Shown here piece after piece: positions 24,501 through 35,499 of a stretch of 64,000 bases of DNA; position 1 is the stretch's first letter, and each line of letters opens with the position of its first letter. Below the pieces are notes generated by a model. The model did no database searches. It had not been told where the DNA came from and worked only from the letters and a program-made list of their open reading frames with translations. The DNA is from Cannabis sativa (Eukaryota; Streptophyta; Magnoliopsida; Rosales; Cannabaceae): contig NC_083605.1 in NCBI RefSeq assembly GCF_029168945.1, forward strand, positions 4,781,280 through 4,845,279. Reading direction: 5' to 3'. A program made the position numbers and the translations under genes.

Positions 24501-25225
24501 TTGTTTCTGTTTTGTGGCCTGTAAGAATGAGAATCGTTTGTTTGTCTGTAGGTTCTTGAATATCGCGGAGAGCAGGTGAGGGGTAGTATTGCTGATCTTA
24601 GAGAGGCACGCTATAGATTGGAAGGCAAAGACTGCTATGTAAGTCTATGTTAATCTTCTACTGATCTGAATATTTTCTCTAGTTTAGCTAATTTGTTTAA
24701 GAAAAGAGCAAAAAATCCAATCTTTATTTTTAAAATTACTGTCTTTTCCTTCTATGCAGCTATTCAAGATCAGTGAAGAGGTAGTGGTGGATGCCACTGA
24801 CAAAGGAAACATAGCCCGTCTAATCAATCATTCGGTAAGTTATTTCGAAAATGTTGATAGTTGTTTATTTGCTTAATCGCCATGCTTTCTTCTCACTTCA
24901 ATTTTCGTTCCCTGCTATGTTTGATACAGTGCATGCCCAATTGCTACGCGAGGATCATGAGTGTTGGTGATGATGAAAGCCGGATTGTTCTTATTGCCAA
25001 GACTAACGTAGCTGCTGGCGACGAGCTAACGTATTACTCTATCTCCCTCTCTTGCTGTTTGTGAATGATTATTGATTATCAGTTGTTCTAATTGGTATCT
25101 TTCTTTTTGCTTTCTTTTTTTGGGACTTTGGCAGGTATGACTACCTGTTTGACCCCGACGAACCAGATGAATTCAAAGTCCCTTGTCTATGTAAAGCTCC
25201 GAACTGTCGACAATTCATGAATTAG
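18532..25225 (+). CDS. ATX4/ATX5-like histone H3-lysine-4 methyltransferase
   Basis: Nuclear SET-domain enzyme that methylates histone H3 Lys4. Twenty-three exons: 18532-19461, 19589-19644, 19723-19936, 20309-20434, 20535-20603, 20717-20785, 20913-21007, 21309-21404, 21605-21740, 21893-21995, 22111-22210, 22306-22430, 22590-22735, 22904-23008, 23102-23166, 23261-23474, 23992-24078, 24199-24258, 24344-24433, 24552-24638, 24760-24834, 24930-25030, 25135-25225. They sum to 1080 codons (1079 aa), near the length of Arabidopsis ATX4/ATX5. Domains in order: PWWP from about 257 (GDIVWAKPG...PFWPAIV); PHD at about 410-530 ([23 protein letters not shown]); extended PHD at about 645-810 ([26 protein letters not shown]); SET at about 943-1058 ([26 protein letters not shown]); post-[11 protein letters not shown] at the C-terminus. 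All key SET residues are present. There is no FYRN/FYRC, unlike ATX1/2. Introns 3, 12 and 18 start with GC. The start follows the conserved MIIKR opening. Confidence 0.95.
21030..21190 (-). mobile_element. Possible tRNA-derived SINE in ATX-like intron 7
   Basis: On the minus strand the stretch contains GGTTCGATTCC, a good match to the RNA polymerase III B-box, within a block that is GC-richer than the surrounding intron. A T-run at 21036-21043 would be its poly-A tail. A clear A-box and target-site duplication were not found. Confidence 0.4.
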
Positions 25226-25648
25226 GATAGAACAACACATTGCACAGCCATTGTTTATCCGCAAGGAACACTAACCCCATTCCCCTCTTTGGCGGGATCT
25301 CACAGTTCTTACACCGAAAAAGTTGTAATTTTTGTTGAGAGGAAAGAAAAAGGAAAAAAAAAAGGTAGTGTATTCTTTTTGTTTCTTCCATAATTTTCTT
25401 TGCAGAAATATTTCTTAGCTTAATAAAAGCTATAGCTTTGCCATCTTTTTTGGGTTCTTGGCATTTGTACATAGTTGTGTTTACTAACATTTCAATCTCA
25501 TATGAGTTCTCAACATTTGATCTCTTTTCCTTTAATTTTCTTCTTTTACTTTGTTGAAACGCATCAATAAAAAGTGGGTTTATAAAGATTGGAATATAAA
25601 GTGTTATGGGAATAAAGTTAAGAAGACACATAATATGTACAAGTGTAA

Positions 25649-27064
25649 CTATGGAGTTAGATTGTTGTGTTTGACCATAAGAACACGGCGTTTTCTTCCA
25701 ACCCAACTGGTCTGCCATGGCGGATCAACCGAAACAACTTTATAGCCTGCGTTTGAATACAATTCTCTGGCACCATAATCATCTTCATATGCTCTCAGAA
25801 CTAAGTACTTGAAACCCCATAGATTTGATACTATGTCACAAGCTTTTAGCAACACAGTTGCTATTTTTCTCCTCCTGTTATTACTTATCATTATGAGTCA
25901 AATATGTACAATGTGTATATATAAATACACAGTATTAATATTTATAGATTGGGAAGAAGCATAAACCTGAAACTTTCCAAGACAGCAATTCCTGAGATGT
26001 AAAGGTATTCTTGTGAATCAGGTGGAAGATGGTTAAGTACGTTTTGGTCTCTCAAAACGGTGACGTCTACCACTCCAACAAGTCCTTGTTTGGAATCTGA
26101 ACTAGAAGCTTTCTCATCATCACCAGTTAATTCAGCCTCAGCAACCAAGCAAGCATACCTATATATTAATTATTCAAATAAATGAATTGAATCAAATTTC
26201 TTAAACTCTAATTAGAAAAAAATAATAAAATAAAAATTTGTTCTTATAAAGCTTATGATGTACCTATCTTGGGGTGAGTTTCTTAGCTTATACAAAAGTC
26301 CAGCAAGCACTTCAGCCTGTAAATAAAGCATATTAAATCAGAATAAGTTAAAGAACTATTTTTTTTTTAATTACAAATTAATAAAATATAATTGTAAAAT
26401 AATTTTAATTAATAAATACCCTATTTTATAACTTATCAAAATTAGAGTTTTTAATGCTTACGTGAGAATATGATTTATAAATTTGGGTATAAATTAAAGA
26501 ATAATAAAAAAAAATATAAAAATTAATATAACTTCTTCTATTAAATCTCCTAATTTTGATAATTCCTATAGATAATTGGTATTAGATAGATGTTATAAAA
26601 TTACCAAAACTAAACCTTAATGCAAAATAACTGTAAAAAGTAAAAGTAAAAAAGACCCCCTGTACTTATATCAAAGTAGGGAGAGTAAAACAAACCTTAA
26701 ATAACTCAAAGAAAAAGTCATTAAAGATAAAAGTGGGTTCATAAAAAGATAGAGCTTGAAGTTGAGCAGCTTCTCTTATCTCATCACCAATTGGAGCCAA
26801 TCTTCTGACTTTCCAACCAAACTGAGTAGCCAAATCTACCTTAACATTAGTCCCAATTTGAGTTGTCTCATTCTCCACCAATCCCACTTCTCCAGCTGGC
26901 AAAGTACTACAACTCTGCACCACAAAATTTCTTCTACTGAATTCCTTAGACTTAATCAAATTGCTTCTTTTACTAAAAACTGAGAATCCATAGGAAGACC
27001 CTGTACGGAATTCTAGTGATGTGTTAGGACAACTCCTTAGCAAATGAGTCATATATGCATACAT
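25649..27064 (-). CDS. Plastid-type GNAT-family N-acetyltransferase
   Basis: Four exons on the minus strand (27064-26696, 26316-26264, 26158-25967, 25874-25649) join in frame to 280 codons (279 aa). The first about 60 residues are Ser/Arg-rich with few acids, a likely chloroplast transit peptide. The rest is a GNAT acyl-CoA N-acyltransferase fold: ALSFYEP near the start, LVGVVDVTVL strand, YISGIAV strand at motif A, RRKKIA-like acetyl-CoA pyrophosphate loop (here RRRKIATVLL, with the usual R/Q-x-x-G-x-G/A loosely kept), then AYEDDYGARELYSNAGY and a VGRKRRVLM end. It resembles the plant GNAT group that acetylates lysines and N-termini of plastid proteins. Which paralogue is not decided. It is convergent with the ATX-like gene; their 3' ends are about 420 bp apart. 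Confidence 0.88.
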
Positions 27065-27309
27065 ATATATAGTACTATTTGTTTAGATCTTTTAGTCATA
27101 TAATGAAGGTAATTTGTTTTGTACTTTGGGTTTTTTTTTTCTCTTGAGTTTAGTTTAAGTGTTGTGTTGGTTAGAATGGTAATGATAATGAGAAAGAGGT
27201 ATAGAAGAAAATGGAGAGAAGAATGAAAATGATGAAGATGAAGATGAAGATCTGTACACACATGAGTGGACATCACTTCTTGTTTTGTTTGGACCATAAA
27301 TCAATATGC

Positions 27310-27315
27310 CACGTG
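27310..27315. promoter_or_regulatory. G-box (CACGTG) upstream of the GNAT gene
   Basis: GCCACGTGGAA lies about 245 bp upstream of the GNAT start codon. This G-box core is bound by bZIP and bHLH factors and is frequent in light-regulated promoters, which would suit a plastid protein. A GAAGAT-type repeat (27225-27250) lies in the presumed leader. Confidence 0.45.
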
Positions 27316-27339
27316 GAAAATTATTAGCCTACCACTTGG

Positions 27340-28920
27340 CATTCCGTTTAATTATTAGTCTTGACTTTAGTAATTTAATGTTTCAATGAAACAATATATT
27401 TATCATCATACTTTGAAATTCATAATATGATTTTATTTAGAAATAAATATTGTAAAATTTATATTTGAGCTTTTTTTCATAAATGGACAACAAAAACAAA
27501 ATAATTACAAAAAATGTGCAAAAAAAAATTATTTTAAAAATTTATACATTTTGAAAACTTATTACATGAAACCGTACATTTTTAATATGTTTATTAAGCC
27601 TCAAAATAAACAATTTCGTAAAATTAATTAAACAGTTTTATAAAAATAAACAAGTTAAATTATTTTTTTATTAAAAGATAAATGTTTATTATCTATTTTA
27701 GTATGAATTATTGTGATTTAATAAGATTTTTTTTAATAAAATACAATATCAAAATTATAAACATTAATGTATATAAATATAAATCAATACTTAAAATTAT
27801 TAAAAATAAACATGACACGTAGAGTGATATAATAAACATATGTGAATATTATTATTTTGTTTATTAAAGTAGTATGTTTAATAAATAGAAAACAAAATAA
27901 ACATATATATACAAAGTATTTTATATTATTAGTACGTTTATTATAATTGTAAACATAAAAATAGACATAGTCAATTTATACTATACTAAAATAAGCATAT
28001 TTTCTTTCTATTGTTTTTATATATTGATTATTTTCTAATGAGTTAGTGAACGAGTTTTTTATTGAAGTATAATTCTTACATCAAAAAATAAATAAATAAA
28101 CATAACTTTATAAATTCCAAAAATTATTTAATTAAAAAAAATAAACACGACACAATTAATAAACAAAGAAAAAGATAAAGATAAACAATTTTTTTTATAT
28201 ATATATTATTTATTTTCTAAAAAATTACTAAAAAAAATAAACATAACACACGTAGAGTGATATATAAACTTATGTGAATATTATTATTTTGTTTATTAAA
28301 TTAGTATGTTTAATTAATAAAAAATAAAATAAATACATATATAAAATATTTTATATTATTAGTATGTTTATTATAATTGTAAACATAAAAATAAACATAG
28401 TCAATAAACACATATATAAAATGTTTTATATTATTAGTATGTTTATTATAATTGTAAACATAAAAATAAACATAACTAATATTACCATATATATATTATA
28501 ATAAAAATTGAAAAAAAGTTTTTGATTATATATAAAAGTGTATGAGAAAATGATAATAAGTTTTTTTGCACATATTTTGTAATTAATTAAAATAATGTAT
28601 ACAAAATTGTAAAATGCCCTTTATATTTTATATACATTACTCCCTTGTGCTAGTCATGCCGGCCTTGAGGTAAGACTTATTTTGATGGTAGTTTATGAAG
28701 GGGCTGTTTTAAAAAATATGGGAAAAATTATTAAGGTTATGATAATTATAATATATAAAATAAATGTCATTAAAAATGGTATTATTTAACCCATCAAACT
28801 AAAAATATGATTTTTATTTTAAAATAAAACCATATAAAACATTAAAAAGAAAATCTGAATTTAAGATTCATAAAAAATAAAAATTTAATTAAATTACCAT
28901 AAAAAATATTAAAATTCCCT
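27340..28920. repeat. AT-rich region with dispersed internal repeats
   Basis: No gene is seen. A phrase of the form AGTATGTTTATTATAATTG followed by TAAACATAAAAAT recurs at about 27930, 28360 and 28437, so part of the region grew by local duplication. Confidence 0.55.
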
Positions 28921-28956
28921 TCATATTTATTTTTCAATGAAACTATAGTGATCATC

Positions 28957-29107
28957 GGAGTTGTTACTCGTGTCGGAAAAGTCACCGGAGTTTGCCACTG
29001 GCACCGGAAAAGTCGTCAAAGTAATTGTCGGTGCCGGAAAAGTCACCGGAGTTGCTGCCGACGCCGAAAAAATCGTCAAAACTAGCATTGCCGCCGAAAA
29101 AATCACA
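28957..29107. repeat. 30-bp minisatellite, five units
   Basis: Five degenerate units of 30-31 bp with a shared core CCGGAAAAGTC or CCGAAAAAATC, markedly GC-richer than its surroundings. The period is a multiple of three, so both strands stay open over it (Pro/Lys/Ser-rich one way, Ala/Thr/Phe-rich the other), which explains the short open frames here; they are not genes. Confidence 0.7.
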
Positions 29108-29441
29108 GGAAAAATCACCAAGAAATTGGTTTTTTGATGAAGAAACTACTTTTTTGGTGATTTTTCCGTTGACAATGCCAAGTCTAACGAATTTTATGAC
29201 GCTAGCAGTTACTTCGGTAACTTTTTCGACACTGATGACAAACTTTGGAATCTAAGCTGAAGTAGAGAATATTTGCTAACTAAAAATAGCAAGTATTCCA
29301 CAACACTTATTATTTTATTACACACATGTTACATCAACTCTTTTAAAAAGTATGAAAATGTTATTATGTCACCATGTTGACATTCAAGTGCATAGATCTT
29401 AAACATATACAAAGTAGATACAAACTTGTCGTTAGATTATA

Positions 29442-31666
29442 TCACTCCAACTCAGTTATAGTTTCTAATTCCAAGTTCATTCTCCTTCTTGGCATATCAA
29501 CTCTTGTTTTTGTTGAATCACTAGAGGTAAAAGGATTTGGTGGCAAAGTCAAATTTTGTTCTCCTTCTAGCATGTGAACCACAACTTTCATAGAAGGACG
29601 ATCTGTAGGATGCCATTGAATGCACCATAGTCCTACAATTGCTAACATTTTTGCAATCTTAGCATCTTCTTCTTTATCAACATGAATTCGCAAATCTTCT
29701 CCTTCTTCTAAGAGGTTATAAATCCATTCTGGATAATAAACTTCCTCTTTCACATCAGTTATCTTCTTTCCTCCAACCATTTCGAGTAACATCATTCCAA
29801 AACTATAAATATCTGACTTGTATGAAACAATTCCAAAATTTCTAGAGAAAACTTCAGGTGCAATATAACCCATGGTCCCTCTTGCTGTAGTCATTGACAC
29901 AATACTTTTATCCTTGGAACACAGCTTGGCCAAACCAAAATCAGAAATTTTTGGAATGAAGTTTTGGTCTAACAAGACATTATGAGGTTTGATATCGAAA
30001 TGAAGTATTCGTTGATCACACCCTTGGTGAAGATATTCAATCCCTTTGGCAATGCCTAAAGTAATGTCTTTTAGCTTTCCCCATCCAAGAAAATGTTCAG
30101 AATCTGGAGAAGATATGTACCGTTGCAATGATCCATTGGGTGAGAACTCGTACACAAGAGCTCTTCTAGCTCCATCCGCACAATATCCAACCAACCGAAC
30201 CACATTGATATGGTGAATTTGACCTATTGTTCCAACTTCATTTATAAACTCTTCTCCATTGCCTTTTGAGTTGTTAAGAATTTTCACTGCAACGAAAAAA
30301 TCAGTAGAGAGCTTTCCTTTGTAAACTGTTCCATAAGCTCCTTCTCCCAATTTTTCAGAGAATTGACTTGTAATTTTCTTAATATCAGCATATGAATATC
30401 TGCTTGGCTTTAGAGCTTTGTAATCCTCCAAAAATCTCTTTATTCTCAGTTTGTACTCTTTTCCTTGTTTATTAGAGTTGTAAGCACGATAAATTAGAAT
30501 AAGCACTACTGTCACTACTGCAGCACCAAGGTAGCACCTATAGAAGAAGACAAATAAAATGCAGTTATACATATATATCAAGATTCATAGTATCAGTCTA
30601 TACTAAATCTAAGATATATAGTTCCAATAAGAAAACTCACCAATAGTGACAAATTTCTTCTTTTCACCTGAGAAAGTACAAGTGTACAACCAAGTTAAGT
30701 TAATCTACTTAAGAAACAAATTATGATAATAAATCTTGATTACATTCCGTGATGTACTATAAATTTTGTTTAATGTACTTTAATTAAGGTAAAATGTATT
30801 CTAGATTCGATTTGATTTACTTCGACTTTCAAGCATTAATCAACTCAATCTTGATCCAATAGTTATAGTGATCACGGAGTAACCACAAGATTATTATGTG
30901 ACATGACAAAATTTACTCTCATAAAATGTATAGGCTACTCTGCTTATGTGTTAAAAAAAGCCAAGCATCAGAAGTTGAAAGAGATAAAGGAGTTACCTTT
31001 GGGAGGAATGGGAGGAATACATATAATTGATTGGAGATGGGTGGCATTTTTGAGTTGACAAGTCTTCCCTTTTGTTTCACAATGGCGACAATTTGGTTTA
31101 AGCCATTCCAAACGTAGTCTGTTCTTCCACTTCTCTACATCGGGAAGAGGAGATGATGTGTTATTCAACTTGGTACAATGTATGGGCAAGTATTCAATTG
31201 AATTGCTTGAGTCAGAGAAATAAATTTGATAACCAGGGCCACTAAGGCAAGGGATGAATATTGATCGATAATATATATGTCTTTCTCCATCGTTTGAACA
31301 ATTGAACAAGGTATATTTGATGAGGTCATCTGCTTCGAATTGAAATGGAGAAAGTGATGGCAAGTCCTGGATTTTCATGACATGTCTCTCAAGGCAGTTA
31401 TGAGGGTCGTAAAGTTCAATTACTTGAGCTTTGTAATCAATATGTTTTACAAAGAGCTTCAAAGATGATTTTGGGAACTCAAGAAGTGTGTTTATGCCAC
31501 TGCATGATAGCTGGAAGCCAGGATATGGTGGTTGATTTTGGTCATCTTTTAGCCCAAATGGGAATCTGATATTTGGGCCTTTCTTTCCACACTTAGCTTC
31601 AACCACCTCCAACAACAACACTACCACCAACAACATCATGCTTGACCAATACATGATTTTGGTCAT
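29442..31666 (-). CDS. LRK10-like receptor kinase, unit 1 copy
   Basis: Plasma-membrane receptor-like Ser/Thr kinase. Three exons on the minus strand: 31666-30997, a 27-nt microexon 30667-30641, and 30517-29442; they join in phase to 591 codons (590 aa). A signal peptide (hydrophobic MLLVVVLLLEVV) is followed by a GUB_WAK-type ectodomain (CGKKGPNIRFPFG, PGFQLSC) and a WAK-associated CRHCETKGKTC. The membrane helix (FVTIVVTVVLILI, about 229-242) is created only by the spliced microexon. The kinase has LGEGAYGTVYKG at about 289, AVKIL lysine, HFDIKPHN catalytic loop (Phe for Arg, so a non-RD kinase), DFG and GTMGYIAPE. Non-RD LRK10-like kinases are often linked to pathogen perception; no ligand can be inferred. 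Intact. Confidence 0.9.
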
Positions 31667-32044
31667 CTATAATTACAATATAATTGCTCTCTCTTTCTCT
31701 CTCTAAGTTTTTTCTTTTTTTTCTTAACCCAGTTTGTTCTTATTAAACAGGAATGGACCAAGTTTTTGTTGGTTAATTGTGATAAGCTCCAGTAGGATAG
31801 ATAACATGAAACTTTTGTTGAGGTCACCTTCCTCGAAGGACTTATTTTGAGGTGGGTGGAAGTGGGACTTATATTTCAGTCTCTTCTTTAATAAATAAGA
31901 CTTTTCTTTCCGTGGAACTTTCAAAACAAACTATATCTTTTTCAATATTCAATTTGTAAAGAAAAATGTTAAAAGGACACCAATGTATCTACCTCAAATG
32001 TTGGCTGTAAATTGAAGTCGTTATCCAATTAACTGTCACCATAG

Positions 32045-32260
32045 ACTGCTTATGTGTATACTATTATACACGTGGCACATTTATATTAGTATACCGAATA
32101 TTATTTTTTAAAAATTATTTTCAAAATTTATTTAAATTTAAATAAAATTATAAAAATAAAAAATATTATAAAATTTGAAATATTTTATTTTTATTTTTTA
32201 AATAATAATATTAGGTGTACATAAATGTGTCATGTGTATAAGAGTGTACACATAAGCAGT
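32045..32260. mobile_element. TIR MITE upstream of the unit 1 receptor kinase
   Basis: A foldback element of about 216 bp. The left arm ACTGCTTATGTGTA...TACACGTGGCACATTTAT is mirrored by ATAAATGTGTCATGTGTATA...TACACATAAGCAGT on the right; about 40 bp pair imperfectly. The target duplication may be TA, but this is not certain. It lies about 380 bp upstream of the start codon. The left arm carries CACGTGGC. An AT-rich region without genes follows up to 32862. Confidence 0.7.
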
Positions 32261-33151
32261 TTATGTTGACAATTAATTGTAGAAAGTGGATGACACTTTA
32301 AGTTAAATAATTTGGAGGGTTTTATGGAGGATTAAGTACAAGTAGAGTGATAGTTGAAAGGGTTTAACCGCAAAAAACTCTTTTTCTTTTTTTTTTTAAC
32401 TCGTGTTTCCCCGCCTCTCTTCACAGTCTCTCTCCCTCTGCAAAAGTAAGTAATTTTTTTGTTAGTATAATAATTAGATATTTTGTGTTAAATTGACATA
32501 TGATTACCTATATGTGTATGTGTATTTTTAGGTTAAAATAATTTAGTTTCAGAATTTTCTTTGGTAAGTAATTTATAAAAATAAATGTATTTAAAACTAA
32601 TTTATGTTTGTGATACATTAGTGATTGAGACTATTCTGATTATTATTTAAAGTTATAAATTTTTGGATATGTATATTTTTTTTAACATATAAGTTATATT
32701 TCAGGTAGATAAAATTATTTTTTAATTAATTATGTTATTAATGAATTAAATTTTTATGTAAGTTCTTTTTTTAAAAAATCAAGTTTATATAATAAGGGTG
32801 GTATATACGTATATGTATATGTGTATAAGTTTATATATAATATATAAGCGTGTGAGTATGTATCTATTCTATATAAAGTGTGCCTATATAACTAAAATTC
32901 TTAGTTTATGAGAAATTTATGGAGATTTTTTATTTTTATTTAATAAAATAATAAAATATTATTTATATATAATAAAATAATAATAAAACAAATCTTATTA
33001 ATATTTGAACTGATATTAAATATTCGCTTATACCATCAAAATTTGCACTCCCCACATGTTTCGAAAAATTGGGATGTTTGGATTCGGATATCTTAACAGC
33101 CATGGACCAAGCGATTGTAGTGAGCTGAATTATGTCCATGTTACTTTTCCA

Positions 33152-33473
33152 GGTTGAGAATGTTATAACACAGATAAAAAAATATTCCCAGATGATGGTT
33201 TGCTTCCCATCGATCTTGACCCACATAGAGGTACAACCGCGTACTCTACAATAACCTTTGGTGCTATGGGAGACAGGTACAGCAATTATTTCATTAATGT
33301 TTCATAATTTTCATTCAGATCCCTTTATCTAATAAACTTCTCTGTACTGAATTTGCTAACCTGTGCAGTACCTCTTTGTTTTTATTGACAAAAGATATTG
33401 TTTGCAGCTTTTATGAATATTTGCTCAAAGTTTGGATGCAGGGGAATAAAACTCCAGCTGTAAAGCGATATAG
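33152..33473 (+). pseudogene. Captured alpha-1,2-mannosidase (MNS-type) exons
   Basis: Two exons with their intron still in place. The first (33152-33276) encodes IFPDDGLLPIDLDPHRG and STITFGAMGD; the second (33408-33473) encodes FYEYLLKVWMQGNKTPAV. Acceptor and donor sites are intact (TTTCCAG, GACAG|GTAC, TTTGCAG, TATAG|GTAAG) and the phase agrees across the intron. This is the glycosyl-hydrolase family 47 core of the class I mannosidases of the ER/Golgi that trim N-glycans (MNS1/MNS2/MNS3 group). Only a small part of the barrel is present, so no enzyme can be made. Confidence 0.8.
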
Positions 33474-33925
33474 GTAAGTAGCTCTTGCAAAATGTTCTGT
33501 TTATTTATCGGCTTAAAATAAATTATTGTATGTAACTTAATCTTGTGACGGAATCAGAATAGAACTTCTGTTTGCTTTGATTGTACTACTGTAAAGTGAA
33601 TTTTGTTTTATCGCAATTTTCTTCTCATGTCAATGTTTTTATTTTTGGTTTATTTTTCATATATGAATTGTTTGGAAAAATGTCTGTAAAAAAAATAAAG
33701 AAAGATCAATTCTTTTATGTAAATCTGTAAATAGTACCAATATATTAAGTTAGAGGAGCAAGAATATGGCAATATGTCTTGCCATTTTGTGAAGTTTAAA
33801 GATGTTTGAACTGAAGAATTAATTTGTCTATGTTGATGTTACATCAATTTGACATTTTAGTCTTTATAAATAAGTTCGTTTTAGTTATTATTTTTACGAT
33901 ATTATAATTCGGAGCATCCCAACAC

Positions 33926-34440
33926 GGCGTCTTGGTTTCCTGCTCCGCTGGAAACTCCGGTCCCAACCTTTCCACTGCCACCAACATCGCTCCTTGGATA
34001 CTGGCCGATGTCGTTTTGGGTGACGGTAGAATATTAATCGGCGTGTCTCTGTACGCAGGAGAGCCTTTGGTTGCCGATGCAAAGCTTTCGTTGATCTACG
34101 CCGGTGACGCAGGGAATATGTACTGCTATTCTGGGTCTCTCATTGCCTCTAAAGTCGCCGGAAAGATTGTCATTTGCGACCGTGGCGGTAACGCAAGAGT
34201 GGAAAAATGTAGTGCTGTTAAGCTCGCATGTGGTCTTGCTTTGGTGTTAGCTAATACAGAAGACAGTGGCGAAGAGCTCATAGCTGATTCTCATCTTATA
34301 CCAGCGACCATGGTTGGTCAGATTAATGGTGATAAAATCAAACAGTATATAAAATCAAGTGATGATCCCGCAGCTACTATTCTGTTCCGGGGGACTGTAA
34401 TTGGGTCATCCCCTGCTGCTCCAAAGGGGAAAAATCAAGA
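33926..34440 (+). pseudogene. Captured subtilisin-like protease fragment
   Basis: An open stretch of about 170 codons with SCSAGNSGP at the start, then LGDGRILIGVSLYAGEPL, VAGKIVICDRGGNARVEK and a GEELIADSHLIPATMVG segment. This is the part of plant subtilases (SBT1 group) that includes the protease-associated domain between the catalytic His and Ser. The catalytic Asp, His and Ser regions are all outside the captured piece. The frame is still open, so capture appears recent or the piece has drifted little. Confidence 0.85.
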
Positions 34441-35499
34441 CTTTTGATGATCTTGGGTCAGGGAAAAATCATCACCGTTCATTCATGGAGCAGGACATGT
34501 TATTATTTTATTTATCTTTTTTATTTATTTTTTTTTTGTTATTTAGTTTTTGTTTTATTTTTTATCTTTTTTTTTATTTATTACTTTTTTTTTTGTTATT
34601 TAGCTTTTGTTTTATTTTTTTATTTATTATTTAGTTCGTCGTAAAGAATTTAAAAATTAGATATCTATGTATTCCTTTTCCTATTATAATTTGGACATTC
34701 TTATTCTAATTTATTTCAGAGCTTGCTGAGAATAATAATATATGTCATCAATCCAAAACTCATTTATATCTCATCTCTTCTCTCTATTTTTTCATTCCAT
34801 TATATATAACAGAATCATATACCCTCTAATTTTTTTTGTTGGCCGTTACACCACTTCTCTTCTTCTCCAGATTTTTCTCTCTGCTTATTCTCCCAAGTAA
34901 TGTTAATATTCATCACTTTAATATCGTTTTTTTTTGAATAAAGATAAATATGAAATTTTAATGTTAATATTCATCGCTTCTTCATTTGTTTCTTTTAAGA
35001 AGAATATATCTTCATCATGCATCTCTCTCATATTTCGTTCTTATCCTATATTATTATTATCAATTTCATTTCTATTGTTTCTATTAAATTTCAAAAACAG
35101 TTGATTGATTGTAAATTAAAAGAAAATATAAAAAGAAAGTAGTTGTAACAATTCATTGTGAATAATGAATATTGTCCAAATGTTATATTCAAATATAATG
35201 AATATTGTCAAAAATAAAACTCTATACTATATGTAATCATATAGAGTTTTTCTTTTTTGATCTAACCGTTTCATGTAAGTATGGATTTTCTGAATTATTA
35301 TTATTTAAATTTAATGTCTGTAATTACTTTATTACACCATCTTTTTTTACTTGTGTAGATTGGATTCTAACATTTTCTGCATTAGCATAATAACACATGG
35401 TAAGATGTCATACACAAAATACCTAAAACTTAAAAATGTGTTTTGTTTAAGAGAAACTAATACATATAAAATTAATGTTCATAATTTAATTTTATAAGA
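34441..35499. other. Helitron interior without recognisable genes
   Basis: A T-rich tract at 34490-34640 contains a duplicated block of about 60 bp (TTATTTTTTTTTTGTTATTTAG-like). The remainder is AT-rich filler; no gene recognised. Confidence 0.5.

Noticed and set aside
28927..29255. Pro/Lys/Ser-rich and Ala/Thr-rich short frames
   Set aside because: Both strands are open because of a 30-bp tandem repeat; no start context or homology.
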